Shown: positions 24,162 to 33,297, counted from the stretch's first letter. The stretch: DNA of 64,000 bases from JACMLD01 sp044227095 (GCA_044227095.1 JBGAFV010000001.1:2976001-3040000), one strand, 5' to 3'. Numbers and translations: made by a program. Notes: generated from the letters alone by a model not told the origin.

Positions 24162-24623
24162 TTATTTCGTTTGCGTTAAATCTTTTTGAAAGCAAACACT
24201 ATTTTCTACACCTGCATACTTACCGTAGTTGGGAATAATTGTATAACCAGTCTTTTCATACAATGCTATGGCGTCTGGTTGTCTTTTACCAGTTTCCAGC
24301 ATGCATTTTTTATAATTTAGTTCTGTTGCCCATTTTTCCAGCTCTGATAAAATTTTTGTTGCAAACCCTTTTCCTCTTGCACTGGGCAATGTATACATTC
24401 GCTTTACTTCCATTGCTGTTTCATCAAATTGTTTTATTGCTCCACAGCCAACTGGCTCACTATCATTATAGGCAACAACTACACAGGCAATGGCATCAAT
24501 CTTATTAAGTTGATTATAAAAAGCATGTTCTTCACCATCAAGTTCTGCAAGATATTTATCAAGTTGTTTCACCAGTTCAATAAAATCTGTATTGTCAGAA
24601 TTGGTTCTTTTTATTGTAATCAT
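24162..24623 (-). CDS. GNAT family N-acetyltransferase
   Basis: This 153-residue protein carries the acetyl-CoA loop motif LPSARGKGFATKILSELEKWA (the Q/RxxGxG/A pattern) near residues 97-117. Before it come the strand VVVAYNDSEPVGCGAIKQ and EVKRMYTLP, and after it CMLETGKRQPDAIALYEKTGY. All are typical of GNAT acetyltransferases that modify small amines or protein N-termini. It begins 11 bp after the VOC gene end, so the two are likely co-transcribed. The substrate cannot be told. Confidence 0.88.
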   Translation of the reverse strand: MITIKRTNSDNTDFIELVKQLDKYLAELDGEEHAFYNQLNKIDAIACVVVAYNDSEPVGCGAIKQFDETAMEVKRMYTLPSARGKGFATKILSELEKWATELNYKKCMLETGKRQPDAIALYEKTGYTIIPNYGKYAGVENSVCFQKDLTQTK

Positions 24624-24634
24624 ACTAAAATCAA

Positions 24635-24991
24635 TTATATGCTTTGTCCGAAAGTCAGGAGATTGTTATCAGGATCAAGCAATGCAAATTCTTTTTGTCC
24701 CCATGGTTTAATTTCTAAATGTCCAGCCGGGTGAATTGCTATTTTTTTATCTAAAAATGATTTGTAGAGACTATCAATATCATTTGTGCGGATATAAACC
24801 TGCCCGTAATTTTCTTTTGGATTAAGATCGCTGAATTCAAAAAAATGAATTTGTATATTGTCTTTCTCTACCATGAGGTAGCCATCATAATCCGTTTTTC
24901 CAAATTCTTTAAAACCTAGCTGGTTTACATAAAAAGCTTTTGTGGCAGCTTTATTCCGCATCGGCAATTTGGGGTTTATCTGCGTGAGCAT
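24635..24991 (-). CDS. VOC family (bleomycin-resistance-like) protein
   Basis: The start at 24991 gives about 118 residues beginning MLTQINPKLPMRNKAATKAFYVNQLGF. A longer frame to 25042 runs into the tandem-repeat region and is less likely. The glyoxalase/bleomycin-resistance fold shows in YDGYLMVEKDNIQIHFFEF, YGQVYIRTNDIDSLYKSF and the closing WGQKEFALLDPDNNLLTFGQ. Related proteins bind bleomycin, but the ligand here is unknown. It lies just downstream of the repeat array. Confidence 0.85.
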   Translation of the reverse strand: MLTQINPKLPMRNKAATKAFYVNQLGFKEFGKTDYDGYLMVEKDNIQIHFFEFSDLNPKENYGQVYIRTNDIDSLYKSFLDKKIAIHPAGHLEIKPWGQKEFALLDPDNNLLTFGQSI

Positions 24992-25045
24992 TTTTAGTGT
25001 AAATATAAAAGAAAGCTGCAAGCTGCAAGCTGTTAGCTGCAAGAA

Positions 25046-25530
25046 AGCTGCAAGCTATTAGCTACAAGCTACAAGCTGATAGCCGTTTCGAAGAAACACC
25101 CTGTGTTATCGCCTCAATAGCTATTGCCATGAAAGTTTGTTCAATTAAATACTGCATCTTCACATATAATGTAAATAGCCCCGTGCTTCTCTGTGTTTTA
25201 AAAAGCTGCAAGCTATTAGCTACAAGCTACAAGCTACAAGCTGATAGCCGTTTCGAAGAAACACCCCGTGTTATCGCCTCAATAGCTATTGCTATAAAAG
25301 TCTGTTCAATTAAACACTGCATCTTCACATATAATGTAAATAGCCCCGTGCTTCTCTGTGTTTTAAAAAGCTGCAAGCTATTAGCTACAAGCTGATAGCC
25401 GTTTCGAAGAAATACCCTGTGTTATCGCCTCAATAGCTATTTCTATAAAAGTCTGTTCAATTAAACACTGCATCTTCATTATAATGTAAATAGCCCCGTG
25501 CTTCTCTGTGTTTTAAAAAGCTGCAAGCTG
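25046..25530. repeat. Tandem repeat array, three long units plus a partial fourth
   Basis: Nearly identical units start at 25046, 25204, 25369 and (partial) 25519, giving periods of 158, 165 and 150 bp. Each unit starts AGCTGCAAGCTATTAGCTAC, contains GATAGCCGTTTCGAAGAA and ends with CCCCGTGCTTCTCTGTG before TTTTAAA. The period differences are explained by 2, 3 and 1 copies of an inner 7-bp ACAAGCT unit plus one deleted base in the third copy. Divergence is only a few substitutions per unit. The array fills the gap between the oxidoreductase stop (25554) and the VOC start (24991). Confidence 0.95.
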
Positions 25531-25553
25531 TTTTATTTCATGTTCGCAAGAAA

Positions 25554-26684
25554 TTATAAACCAAACCATCTTTTCTTTCGGCTGGAACCGAAGTCGTCTT
25601 TATCTGCAGTTAATGCTTCAGAAGCTTCATGGTGTTTGCCAGTAGGTTTTGGTCCCGAAAAGAAATCAACGTCTACACGGGCAACTGTGCCTTTCCCAAA
25701 TTCAATATAACAGGAACCTGCACCCGTATATGATGTTTGGTTTTCGCTGCCATTGTACACTGCTATAATAGATAGCGCTGCAACTTTTGCGGCACCTTCT
25801 GCAAATACGCCCGCTTTTGGCGTGCCTACACTTGTTACATCGCCAATGGCATACACGTTGGGAAATTTTGTACGCAGGTTTGTTCTGTCTACAGGTATCC
25901 ACCCGTTTTCTGCAAGACCACTTTGCAATACTACATCCGGTGCCACATGTTTTGGTATGCCAAGAAATAAATCGCAGGGAAGTTCAGTGCCATCATCAAG
26001 TATTACTTTTTTATCCTGTTTTACTTCAGCAACTTTTCTTTGGGGTATAAACTTTATGTTTCTTTCTTCAAATGCTTTAAGCAGTGCTTTTGAAGAATCT
26101 GGTGAGGGGGGAATGGGCAATCCAAAAGGTATAACAAGACTTATTGTACATGCATCACGAACGCCACGGCCCACGAGATAATCATGTAACATTAATGCGC
26201 CTTCGCTTGGTGCAGGCGGACATTTAAACGGTGCATTGCATACGCCTACAACGGCATGGCCTTTAGTAAATCCCGGTAATATGTCCCTCAGCTTTTCTGC
26301 TCCGGCAAAACTATAATATTCATTACCCCATTGCGCAAGGCCCGGCGTAGCATTTACGTCGTAATTGGCGCCCAGTGCCACAACAAGTACATCAGATTGG
26401 TAAATATCTTTTTCTGTGGTAACTGTTTTTGTTGCGGGGTCAATAGCCGTAATGGTTTCTTTTCTGAATTTTATGCCCGGCTTTGCAATATTGCTGTAAG
26501 CAATTTTTACAGCATCCGCTGGCTTGTGGCCAAACATTACATCAAGTTTGGAGAAGCCAAAATAAAATGTGTCGTTCTGATCTATCAGTGTAAGATCAAG
26601 TTTATCTCCAAGTGCTTCTGATAATAGAGTGCTTAATTCCAGGCCGCCGAACCCGGCACCCAATACGGTTACACGTAGTTTCAT
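25554..26684 (-). CDS. SQR-like FAD-dependent pyridine-nucleotide-disulfide oxidoreductase
   Basis: This 376-residue flavoprotein starts with a dinucleotide-binding motif, VTVLGAGFGGLE (GxGxxG). It has a second conserved strand (DVLVVALGANYD) and the C-terminal FAD motif VYAIGDVTSV near residue 275. VGVCNAPFKCPPAPSEGALML near 165-185 resembles sulfide:quinone oxidoreductases and carries two candidate redox cysteines. A membrane-quinone or sulfide role is inference. It lies upstream of the tandem repeats on the same strand. Confidence 0.82.
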   Translation of the reverse strand: MKLRVTVLGAGFGGLELSTLLSEALGDKLDLTLIDQNDTFYFGFSKLDVMFGHKPADAVKIAYSNIAKPGIKFRKETITAIDPATKTVTTEKDIYQSDVLVVALGANYDVNATPGLAQWGNEYYSFAGAEKLRDILPGFTKGHAVVGVCNAPFKCPPAPSEGALMLHDYLVGRGVRDACTISLVIPFGLPIPPSPDSSKALLKAFEERNIKFIPQRKVAEVKQDKKVILDDGTELPCDLFLGIPKHVAPDVVLQSGLAENGWIPVDRTNLRTKFPNVYAIGDVTSVGTPKAGVFAEGAAKVAALSIIAVYNGSENQTSYTGAGSCYIEFGKGTVARVDVDFFSGPKPTGKHHEASEALTADKDDFGSSRKKRWFGL

Positions 26685-26768
26685 TGTGTTGGTTTAAGTG
26701 TTAAGGGTTTAAAAGAGAAAATTTAGTTGGTACCAGCGGCAGTAACTTTGGTTATGCATTGTTGCGTC

Positions 26769-26888
26769 GCATTTCGTTCATCAGTTGTACTGCTATTGGG
26801 CTTTACTAAAATATACTTGCTGCACTACTATTTACCATTGCTGCCAGAAGATTTGCCGTACAAGTGAGTGACACAACGAAGATGCCAT
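26769..26888. repeat. Inverted pair of REP-like motifs
   Basis: The sequence at 26866-26888 (with flank from 26858) and the reverse complement of 26769-26793 share GTACAA, TGA, ACGAA and ATGC with small gaps, forming an imperfect inverted pair. A third related copy is at 21788-21809. The element sits in the 285-bp gap between the flavoprotein and the molybdopterin gene. It may be a bipartite interspersed element. Confidence 0.35.
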
Positions 26889-26969
26889 AAAATACTACTA
26901 CCGGTATAATACAAAGTACAACTTTTCCTTCAGCCGCAGTTTAATTTAATTGCCAACCAAAGTGCTTTT

Positions 26970-29132
26970 TTAAACTGCATTAAGACTGAAAGGTAATTTT
27001 CTTATGCGCTTGCCGGTGAGATCAAATATGGCATTGCAAAGTGCCGGAGCAAATGGAGGAAGGCCGGGTTCGCCAACACCACCGGGTTGTTCATTGTTTT
27101 CCATTATATGCACTTCAATTTCAGGAATATCATTTATCCGCGGCATTGGGTAATTGTAAAAATTTCTTTCTACTGCCATTCCATCTTTAAAATGCGTAGC
27201 ATGAAATACCGCTGCGCCAAGTGCCATTACAATACTTCCTTCTACCTGCGCACGAATAATATCGGGGTTCACATACCAGCCGCAATCCATAACTGCAAAA
27301 ACTTTATTGATCTTTATTTTGCCTCCGGCCAGCCTCGATACTTTTACTATTTGGCCAACAGTGCTTCCAAAACTTTCTGTAACTGCAATACCCCAGCCAT
27401 CATTTTTCTTTCGGTTTTTCCAATGGCTTACTTCTGCAAGTTTATCTACCAACGCCTGGTAACGTGGGTTATTCATATGTGCTCTTCTAAATGCTATAGG
27501 ATCCGCACCGGCAAGATGAGCAAGTTCATCTATAAAACTTTCACAAGCAAACCCATCAACATTGGCACCCGGTGCACGCCACCACATAGTAGGTATAGGC
27601 GATTTAATAGTAAGGCCACCAAAACTATAATGCGGTATAGATTGGTAATAAGGTTGCGCAAGTCCAGCTATATTGCCAGCATTGGAAGGTAGTTCTCCGG
27701 GTTCCTGCTCCGTGGTTTCGCCTGCGCCAAATTGTGAAGCACTGACAATTTGAAAAGCATGAATTCTGCCTTGTGCGTCAATACCTCCGCGGCACCTGTA
27801 GGCTGCACCGGCACGAAAAGGGCCCATCGTCATATCGTCTTCCCTTGTCCACATTACCTGCACCGGTGCTTTTATCTCTTTTGAAATAAGAGCGGCTTCA
27901 TGCGGATAATCTGTAAAAGCTTTGCGGCCGAAGCCACCGCCAAGAAAGGTCATGTTTACGGTTACGTTTTTTACAGGCATTCCAAAGCGTTCACTAAGAT
28001 CTGCCTGTATCCATGCAGCTTCCTGGATAGGCCCCCATATCTCAATACTGTTTTCTTTTACATCTGCAATACAATTGAGTGGCTCCATGCAACTGTGCGA
28101 TTGAAAAGGCATTTCATAAAAAACTTCTGTTGTTTTTGCAGCCTGTTGCAGCGCAGCATCAAAAATTTTAGCGGGTGGCGGCTTAAAAACGCCTTCACGC
28201 ATTCTTGTTTCTATCTGTTCTGTACTAAGGTGTTCAAAATGGTCATCGTCCCAAATAACTTTTAGTAACTTACGCCCATGCATAGCCGCCCAACGGGTAT
28301 TGCCAACCACTGCCACACCTTCCAGTAACAATCCAAAGACAGCACGGGTTATTTTAAATACATGTGTAACGCCGGGCACAGATAAAGAAGCCGTGGCATC
28401 GAAACTTTTTACTTTTCCTCTTATGCGGGGGCTGCGTTCTACTTCTGCATAGTGCATGCCCGGCAGTTTTTTATCTATACCAAAAATTGCGCTGCCATTT
28501 ATCTTTAATGGCGTATCCCGCCTGCGCAATGGCTTGCCGATAATTTTATAATCCTTTCTCTGTTTCAGCGGAACATTTTGCGGAGGTTGCAAAGCGGCTG
28601 CATCTTTTACCAACGCACCATAATGTAAGACCTTTCCTGTTTTACGATGGAATACTTTGCCATTTTCTGCATAACATTCTTCTATAGGAACTTTCCATTG
28701 GTTTGCCGCTGCAGTAATAAGCATTACCCTTGCAGTGGCGCCGGTACGCAATAATTCCTTCCACCAGCCTCTTACAGAAAAACTTCCTTCACTTGGTTGT
28801 GGGCCATATTTTGAAGGATGGGCAGCTACATATTTTACATGAATGTTGTTCATGTCTGCTTCCAATTCTTCTGCAATTATTTGCGGAATAGCCTGCCATG
28901 TACCTTGGCCCATTTCTGAACGATGATTAAAAATGGTAATCAGCCCTGTATCGTCAATCGAAATCCAGGACATTAATTCTGTTTCTTCATTACCAGCAGT
29001 AATTGCTGCTGAAGCTGCAGCTCCTTGAAACAATTTAGGTTTACAGATACCAATCACAAGGGCAATGCCCGACAAACCTGCCTGTTGCAGAAAAACCCTT
29101 CTAGTCCAATTTGTTGCCCCGGATTCAGTCAT
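26970..29132 (-). CDS. Molybdopterin-binding large subunit, isoquinoline 1-oxidoreductase / xanthine dehydrogenase family
   Basis: This protein is 720 residues long. A twin-arginine signal (NWTRRVFLQQAGLSG) at residues about 8-22 points to folded export through Tat. The cofactor and active-site motifs are present: MTFLGGGFGRKAFTDYPHEAA, PTMWWRAPGANVDGFACESF and the C-terminal GGVGEPGLPPFAPALCNA with the catalytic Glu. The usual neighbour, an IorA-type [2Fe-2S] small subunit needed to pass electrons, is not next to it on either side. The gene may rely on a small subunit encoded elsewhere. The substrate is likely an N-heterocycle or aldehyde (inference). Confidence 0.9.
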   Translation of the reverse strand: MTESGATNWTRRVFLQQAGLSGIALVIGICKPKLFQGAAASAAITAGNEETELMSWISIDDTGLITIFNHRSEMGQGTWQAIPQIIAEELEADMNNIHVKYVAAHPSKYGPQPSEGSFSVRGWWKELLRTGATARVMLITAAANQWKVPIEECYAENGKVFHRKTGKVLHYGALVKDAAALQPPQNVPLKQRKDYKIIGKPLRRRDTPLKINGSAIFGIDKKLPGMHYAEVERSPRIRGKVKSFDATASLSVPGVTHVFKITRAVFGLLLEGVAVVGNTRWAAMHGRKLLKVIWDDDHFEHLSTEQIETRMREGVFKPPPAKIFDAALQQAAKTTEVFYEMPFQSHSCMEPLNCIADVKENSIEIWGPIQEAAWIQADLSERFGMPVKNVTVNMTFLGGGFGRKAFTDYPHEAALISKEIKAPVQVMWTREDDMTMGPFRAGAAYRCRGGIDAQGRIHAFQIVSASQFGAGETTEQEPGELPSNAGNIAGLAQPYYQSIPHYSFGGLTIKSPIPTMWWRAPGANVDGFACESFIDELAHLAGADPIAFRRAHMNNPRYQALVDKLAEVSHWKNRKKNDGWGIAVTESFGSTVGQIVKVSRLAGGKIKINKVFAVMDCGWYVNPDIIRAQVEGSIVMALGAAVFHATHFKDGMAVERNFYNYPMPRINDIPEIEVHIMENNEQPGGVGEPGLPPFAPALCNAIFDLTGKRIRKLPFSLNAV

Positions 29133-29256
29133 CAGAAAAAATTACTTACTAAATGTATGATTTTGGCAGCAGCTATAATTGGTTTGTTTGCGTTGATTGA
29201 TGAAAGGTTAATTAAAATTGATGAGCTGCTAAGAAGCATTAACAAAAATATCAGCT

Positions 29257-29988
29257 TTAATTTTTTTTACGAAGTTCATCTGCCATTTCTAATGTGTGCT
29301 CCAGCGATGATATTTTATTCCAGTCATCATGACCCGGAATAACGAATTTTGGGTTCCTGCATTTTTGCTGCACTTTTTTAATAGTGTTTGCATATTCTTT
29401 TGTGTTCGCATCGCCCAGAAACCCAAGGTCTTTGTTTTCCCAACTTTTTATAAGGCATCCGCCATACAAAACTTTTTCTTTTTCAAACCATGCTATAATA
29501 TTATCCGGCGCATGTCCGGGGCCGGGATAATAAATTTGAAAAGAATATTGTCCAACGGAAAAAGTAGTGTCTTTAGCAATTAAAAATTCAGCTCTTTTCA
29601 TTTGGTTTTTTTGGCTGAGTGCATCAGTCTGCATGGTAGTATAAGTAGCGATGCCTTTTTGCCTGTAATATTCAAGACCTCCTGTTCTGTCTGCATGAAA
29701 ATGTGTAGCAATGCACAGCACAACAGTTTTATTGTGCTTTAATTTTATACTGTCTAGCAATGGTTGAAATTGTGTGCTGTCCCAAGGGCTGTCAAACATT
29801 ACCACGCCTTTGCTGGTTACAAGGTACATTCCGTTTGCGCCTATACGTGAGCCTTTGTATAAATTGTAGGTGGTGTAAATATAAAAATCACCGGTTAAAT
29901 GGGAGATTTTTAAATTGGTATCTGCTTTTTGCCCGGAGGTATTGGCTAATAAAAAAAAGGAAAATAGAACTGTTATTATTGGTTTCAT
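29257..29988 (-). CDS. Subclass B1 metallo-beta-lactamase
   Basis: The start at 29988 gives 243 residues with a signal peptide (KPIITVLFSFFLLANTSGQ). An in-frame upstream ATG at 30045 would overlap the previous gene and hide the signal. All zinc ligands of subclass B1 are present in order: HFHAD (His-x-His-x-Asp, about 95-99), His in GPGHAPDN (about 159), Cys in LYGGCLIKS (about 178) and His in VIPGHDDW (about 220). FDSPWDSTQFQPLLDSI is the usual segment after the second strand. Family enzymes hydrolyse carbapenems and most other beta-lactams in the periplasm. Chromosomal B1 enzymes are common in Bacteroidota. No mobile element flanks it. Confidence 0.93.
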   Translation of the reverse strand: MKPIITVLFSFFLLANTSGQKADTNLKISHLTGDFYIYTTYNLYKGSRIGANGMYLVTSKGVVMFDSPWDSTQFQPLLDSIKLKHNKTVVLCIATHFHADRTGGLEYYRQKGIATYTTMQTDALSQKNQMKRAEFLIAKDTTFSVGQYSFQIYYPGPGHAPDNIIAWFEKEKVLYGGCLIKSWENKDLGFLGDANTKEYANTIKKVQQKCRNPKFVIPGHDDWNKISSLEHTLEMADELRKKN

Positions 29989-30007
29989 GCTATTCTGTAG
30001 AGTAAGC

Positions 30008-30484
30008 TTATAAATCAGCATTAAATTTATTGCGTTCTTCGTCAAGTAATGATAAAAATTTTCTTAAAGATTTGCTTTTAGTATTTTTTAAATGGATAGA
30101 AATAGAATTGTACTTGCCCTTTATTTCCAGAAAGTGCCTTTTGCCTAGCAGGTAGTAAAAAAGCGACACTAAAAATAGAACCATACAAATAAGAAAAGGT
30201 ATTGTATAAAACGATGCCAGGAAGATATTTTTGGAAAACATTCTGGTTATTCCTTTGAAAGAAGGAAAACTATCGTTTACTATGCCTAAGAATGATAAGA
30301 GTATTAATAATCCAAATAAGTTTACAAGTATTCCATAATTGCCTATATTTTGCTTTTTAATGGAATAGCCTGTATAGTCTTCCAATTGTATTTCCTGTTG
30401 CCGTTCTCCATTATCAACAATAATTCTCTTGTTGGTAAGTCTAACCGTTTTATCAGATGAGTACATTCTATCAAATTCTTCCAT
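30008..30484 (-). CDS. Small membrane protein with PH-like cytosolic segments
   Basis: This 158-residue protein has a charged N-terminal part (DRMYSSDKTVRLTNKRIIVDNGERQQEIQLEDYTGYSI) resembling PH-like membrane-protein segments that carry a ligand loop. Two hydrophobic helices follow (about 55-75 and 95-118), then FLEIKGKYNSISIHLKNT. No known function. It lies just upstream of the beta-lactamase gene on the same strand. Confidence 0.65.
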   Translation of the reverse strand: MEEFDRMYSSDKTVRLTNKRIIVDNGERQQEIQLEDYTGYSIKKQNIGNYGILVNLFGLLILLSFLGIVNDSFPSFKGITRMFSKNIFLASFYTIPFLICMVLFLVSLFYYLLGKRHFLEIKGKYNSISIHLKNTKSKSLRKFLSLLDEERNKFNADL

Positions 30485-30597
30485 TCTTAAACTGTTGTTG
30501 TATTCTAAGTTTAGTAAGTCTACTTGTAACCCAACAGGATAAGTTTTAATTGTTTTTCAAAATCAGACAAAGTCTATTTTTTCGTTGGGTAGGTCTG

Positions 30598-31023
30598 TTA
30601 ATATTTGTTTTTTTCTTGGAAAAAATGCAAAGGATACGAGGATTTGAGAAATGAGAAGATAAAAATAAAATTTTTATAGGAAGTAATAAATAGGAATGCA
30701 CTTAAAGCAACTGGTATACAATTCAAGAGCAATTTTTTCTTATAATAAGATGAGTATTTTTCAAAAAGATCTTCCGACCCTGTCTTTTCTCTCAGCGCCG
30801 CTAAGTTTTTTTTGGTGATTGACGAAAGTTGAAAGGTAATTCCCACTATAATTGCAAGAAGTAACCAGGAATATGACTTTCCATTAAGAATGGTAAGATA
30901 CGATTTGGGGAAGATGCCAACTATTAATAAAGCAGCCACGCCAATCATGATGATTAAGAAAAGAAAGAGATAGTAAACCTTCTTTAGTTTTGACAATTCG
31001 AAGATCGATATATTTAGTTCCAT
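30598..31023 (-). CDS. Membrane protein of unknown function
   Basis: This 141-residue protein is predicted to have four hydrophobic stretches: LFLIIMIGVAALLIVGIFP, WLLLAIIVGITFQLSSI, LLNCIPVALSAFLFIT and FIFIFSFLKS. A short charged loop carries KKNLAALREKTGSEDLFEKYSSYYKKK. The gene is on the same strand as the preceding small membrane protein. The family is not recognised. Confidence 0.6.
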   Translation of the reverse strand: MELNISIFELSKLKKVYYLFLFLIIMIGVAALLIVGIFPKSYLTILNGKSYSWLLLAIIVGITFQLSSITKKNLAALREKTGSEDLFEKYSSYYKKKLLLNCIPVALSAFLFITSYKNFIFIFSFLKSSYPLHFFQEKNKY

Positions 31024-31184
31024 TTATTAATTGGTATTTTAATCAAACCAAAATAGTGAATTTTCGGTAAAAGATAAATTTATTATTACTTAAACACCGC
31101 TGTGTTTGCGTATTTAAAATATTTAGTGAAAAAAACACAAGAGATGTAATCTTTTTGCGTTCTAGCGGTGTTGAAAAATATAGT

Positions 31185-31808
31185 ATGAAGAAAAACATTT
31201 TTGTAGCCCTTTCTCTTTTTATTACAACAATTTCCTTTGCCCAGTTGTCTGCCGGACTAGCCTATGGTACGTTTAATGTGCCGGGAGCCGATGAGAAGTT
31301 CAAGGGGTATGGCCCAAGCTTATGCATTGCATATACTGGTGGTAAAGAAACGCAGCAGGGTTTTCTTAACGCATCACTTTACAATAAAGCGCAAACCGGG
31401 CTTAGTGGTATTTACGACGACCAGGGGCAATACATTGGAGATGCTGATGTAACAAAGAAATATTCTATCAAGCACATACAGCTTGGTTTTAAACAAAGCC
31501 TTGCAGGCGATTTTACGGATAGCAGGATGAATTGTTTTTTAGGTGGGGGCGTTGCAGTTTCTTTTGTTAAAACAACAAATAAATATAGTTTACCCGGCTA
31601 CACTATTCCTGACGATAAATTAAACCGCACACTTTGGGGTTTTCATTTTAATACCGGCGGCCAATTGCGTTTAAAACCTGTTGTGCTGGAGTTGAGCGGA
31701 AATTTTGATCTTGTGTTAAAACCTATAACTACAGATGGTGGCGATAATGTCTCAAACATTCTTACTTCGTTGAGATTGGCTGTATTTATTCCAATCATCA
31801 AATATTAA
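31185..31808 (+). CDS. Secreted beta-rich protein, outer-membrane-like
   Basis: The start at 31185 gives 207 residues with a signal peptide (KNIFVALSLFITTISFAQ); an upstream in-frame ATG at 31155 would only add residues before the signal. The mature part is beta-rich and ends in hydrophobic strands (LRLKPVVLELSGNFDLVL, LTSLRLAVFIPIIKY), compatible with a small outer-membrane barrel. Convergent with the cupin gene, whose stop codon overlaps its own. No family name could be given. Confidence 0.65.
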   Translation: MKKNIFVALSLFITTISFAQLSAGLAYGTFNVPGADEKFKGYGPSLCIAYTGGKETQQGFLNASLYNKAQTGLSGIYDDQGQYIGDADVTKKYSIKHIQLGFKQSLAGDFTDSRMNCFLGGGVAVSFVKTTNKYSLPGYTIPDDKLNRTLWGFHFNTGGQLRLKPVVLELSGNFDLVLKPITTDGGDNVSNILTSLRLAVFIPIIKY

Positions 31809-32524
31809 TTTGATAGACCTTTTTGCCTGAGTTGTTCAATCCTGGTTGTCCAAAAACTATCCTGCTCATACTTTTCGTATATGCCCTTATAGCCTTTTTT
31901 AAATGCAGTTTTTGCAAACAGTTTAAATAATAAATGTTGAACTGAGGGCGGGGGAGAAGCAAAGAGTGTATCGTTTTGCAGTTCAGATCCAATGGCAATG
32001 CCCTGCCAGAATTCTTTCGGTTGTCCTTTGCTGTTGGTTTTTCCATCGTGGGCAAGTCCCCAAATGGTACGTATTACTTCCTGTAACTTGCCTTTCGGTT
32101 GTGCTTCTACGAGGAAAGAACAGATCTTCGTTTTATCTGCCGGTTTAAATGTATGCGCAACGCCTTTGGGAACAATAATGGTTTCGCCTTCGGTTATACT
32201 TTTTATTTTTTTGTTTACCAGGAATTCAAAAGATCCTTCTACTACCGTAAAGATTTCATCATAAGAAGGATGGATATGTTCCGGCGGACCAATACTACCG
32301 GGCGGGATTATGCCCAGCCCTTTTGCAACAGGTTCATTTTTTTCGTTTGCAATTTCTACTTGTGCGCCATATTCTCCGGTAACAGGATTGGAAAGAATAA
32401 TGGTTTGTTTGGCTAATAATAGTTTTGCAGTAAGCGATTGTATGTTTAACAAAACGCCAGTTCCTTCAATTGGCATGCCTTTATCGTCAAGCCTTCGGCC
32501 TATTGTAATGGTTTCTGTTGTCAT
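31805..32524 (-). CDS. Cupin-domain protein
   Basis: This 239-residue protein contains a cupin core at residues about 60-135: GIIPPGSIGPPEHIHPSYDEIFTVVEGSFEFLVN, then EGETIIVPKGVAHTFKP. The HIH...E metal ligands of the first cupin motif and the later His are present. The C-terminal 90 residues form a helical extension (FWQGIAIGSELQ, HLLFKLFAKTAFKKGYKGIYEKYEQ). Function is unknown. The stop overlaps the stop of the convergent gene. Confidence 0.8.
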   Translation of the reverse strand: MTTETITIGRRLDDKGMPIEGTGVLLNIQSLTAKLLLAKQTIILSNPVTGEYGAQVEIANEKNEPVAKGLGIIPPGSIGPPEHIHPSYDEIFTVVEGSFEFLVNKKIKSITEGETIIVPKGVAHTFKPADKTKICSFLVEAQPKGKLQEVIRTIWGLAHDGKTNSKGQPKEFWQGIAIGSELQNDTLFASPPPSVQHLLFKLFAKTAFKKGYKGIYEKYEQDSFWTTRIEQLRQKGLSN

Positions 32525-32601
32525 TTATAGTGAATGGTTTATTAAACACTGTAAGCCCTATTTTACGTAAAGCATTCATGGCTGGATGTAGCAATTGATA
32601 A

Positions 32602-33255
32602 TTATTTTTTCTTTTCTCTTTCGGCCTTAACATCTTTTCGCCTTTGTTTTGCAATATAGATACCAGCAAAAAATAAAACGGGTATTTTAAAGAATAGCAG
32701 GAAGAAAGCAATTTTGGGTACAAAGAAACTTAAGGCGATGCATAACAATCCGTTTATCATGTCGAAGTTGAACATGATGCGAAAGCGCTGCCGCTCTTCA
32801 GCAGATACTTTTTCTGCATCAATAAAATCATTTTTTATGTCTGCACTATCCCAAATAGAGTTCTGAAAAACCGATAACGCAAAAATGTTGAGGCTATATA
32901 AAAAAATGGATGCCGGATCGCCAAAATGAGTGCTAAGTACGCTGGTAGAAAAAGGCAGTACAACAATAAAGAGTAACCAGCCAATGTTATAACTCATTGT
33001 GCGTTCAGTCATCTTATGTATATAGGTATACATCCTGTGGTGTGTTTTCCAAAAATTTGCAATGTTGATGAAGGAAAGTAAAAACGCGACATAGTTTTTC
33101 CAAGGCAGAAGCAAATCATGAAAAGTAAGGTGATGACCTTCTGGAAGTTCCAGTTTCAGATCTAAAGCCAATAATGTAATAGCAATGGCCACAATAGCAT
33201 CGCTAAAGAATAATACACGTTCAAAAGGGATTTCGCTTTTCTTTAAATCGTTCAT
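32602..33255 (-). CDS. TMEM175-family (DUF1211) membrane protein
   Basis: This 217-residue membrane protein begins with the channel-family signature FSDAIVAIAITLLALDLKLELP (FSD motif at residues about 17-19). NYVAFLLSFINIANFWKTHHRMYTYIH follows, then four more hydrophobic segments. TMEM175-like proteins form K+ or proton-leak channels; bacterial members are often low-selectivity K+ channels. Channel activity is inferred from family membership. Confidence 0.85.
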   Translation of the reverse strand: MNDLKKSEIPFERVLFFSDAIVAIAITLLALDLKLELPEGHHLTFHDLLLPWKNYVAFLLSFINIANFWKTHHRMYTYIHKMTERTMSYNIGWLLFIVVLPFSTSVLSTHFGDPASIFLYSLNIFALSVFQNSIWDSADIKNDFIDAEKVSAEERQRFRIMFNFDMINGLLCIALSFFVPKIAFFLLFFKIPVLFFAGIYIAKQRRKDVKAEREKKK

Positions 33256-33297
33256 GTGTGTTTAATGGCTATCAATATGCCAAAGTTTATAAGTAAG

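Noticed and set aside
25129..25395. An open frame of 88 codons across the tandem repeat array
   Set aside because: It repeats the same peptide because it lies inside the DNA repeat and has no upstream signal; not a gene.
27087..27692. A 201-codon frame opposite the molybdopterin oxidoreductase
   Set aside because: Antisense shadow of a conserved gene.
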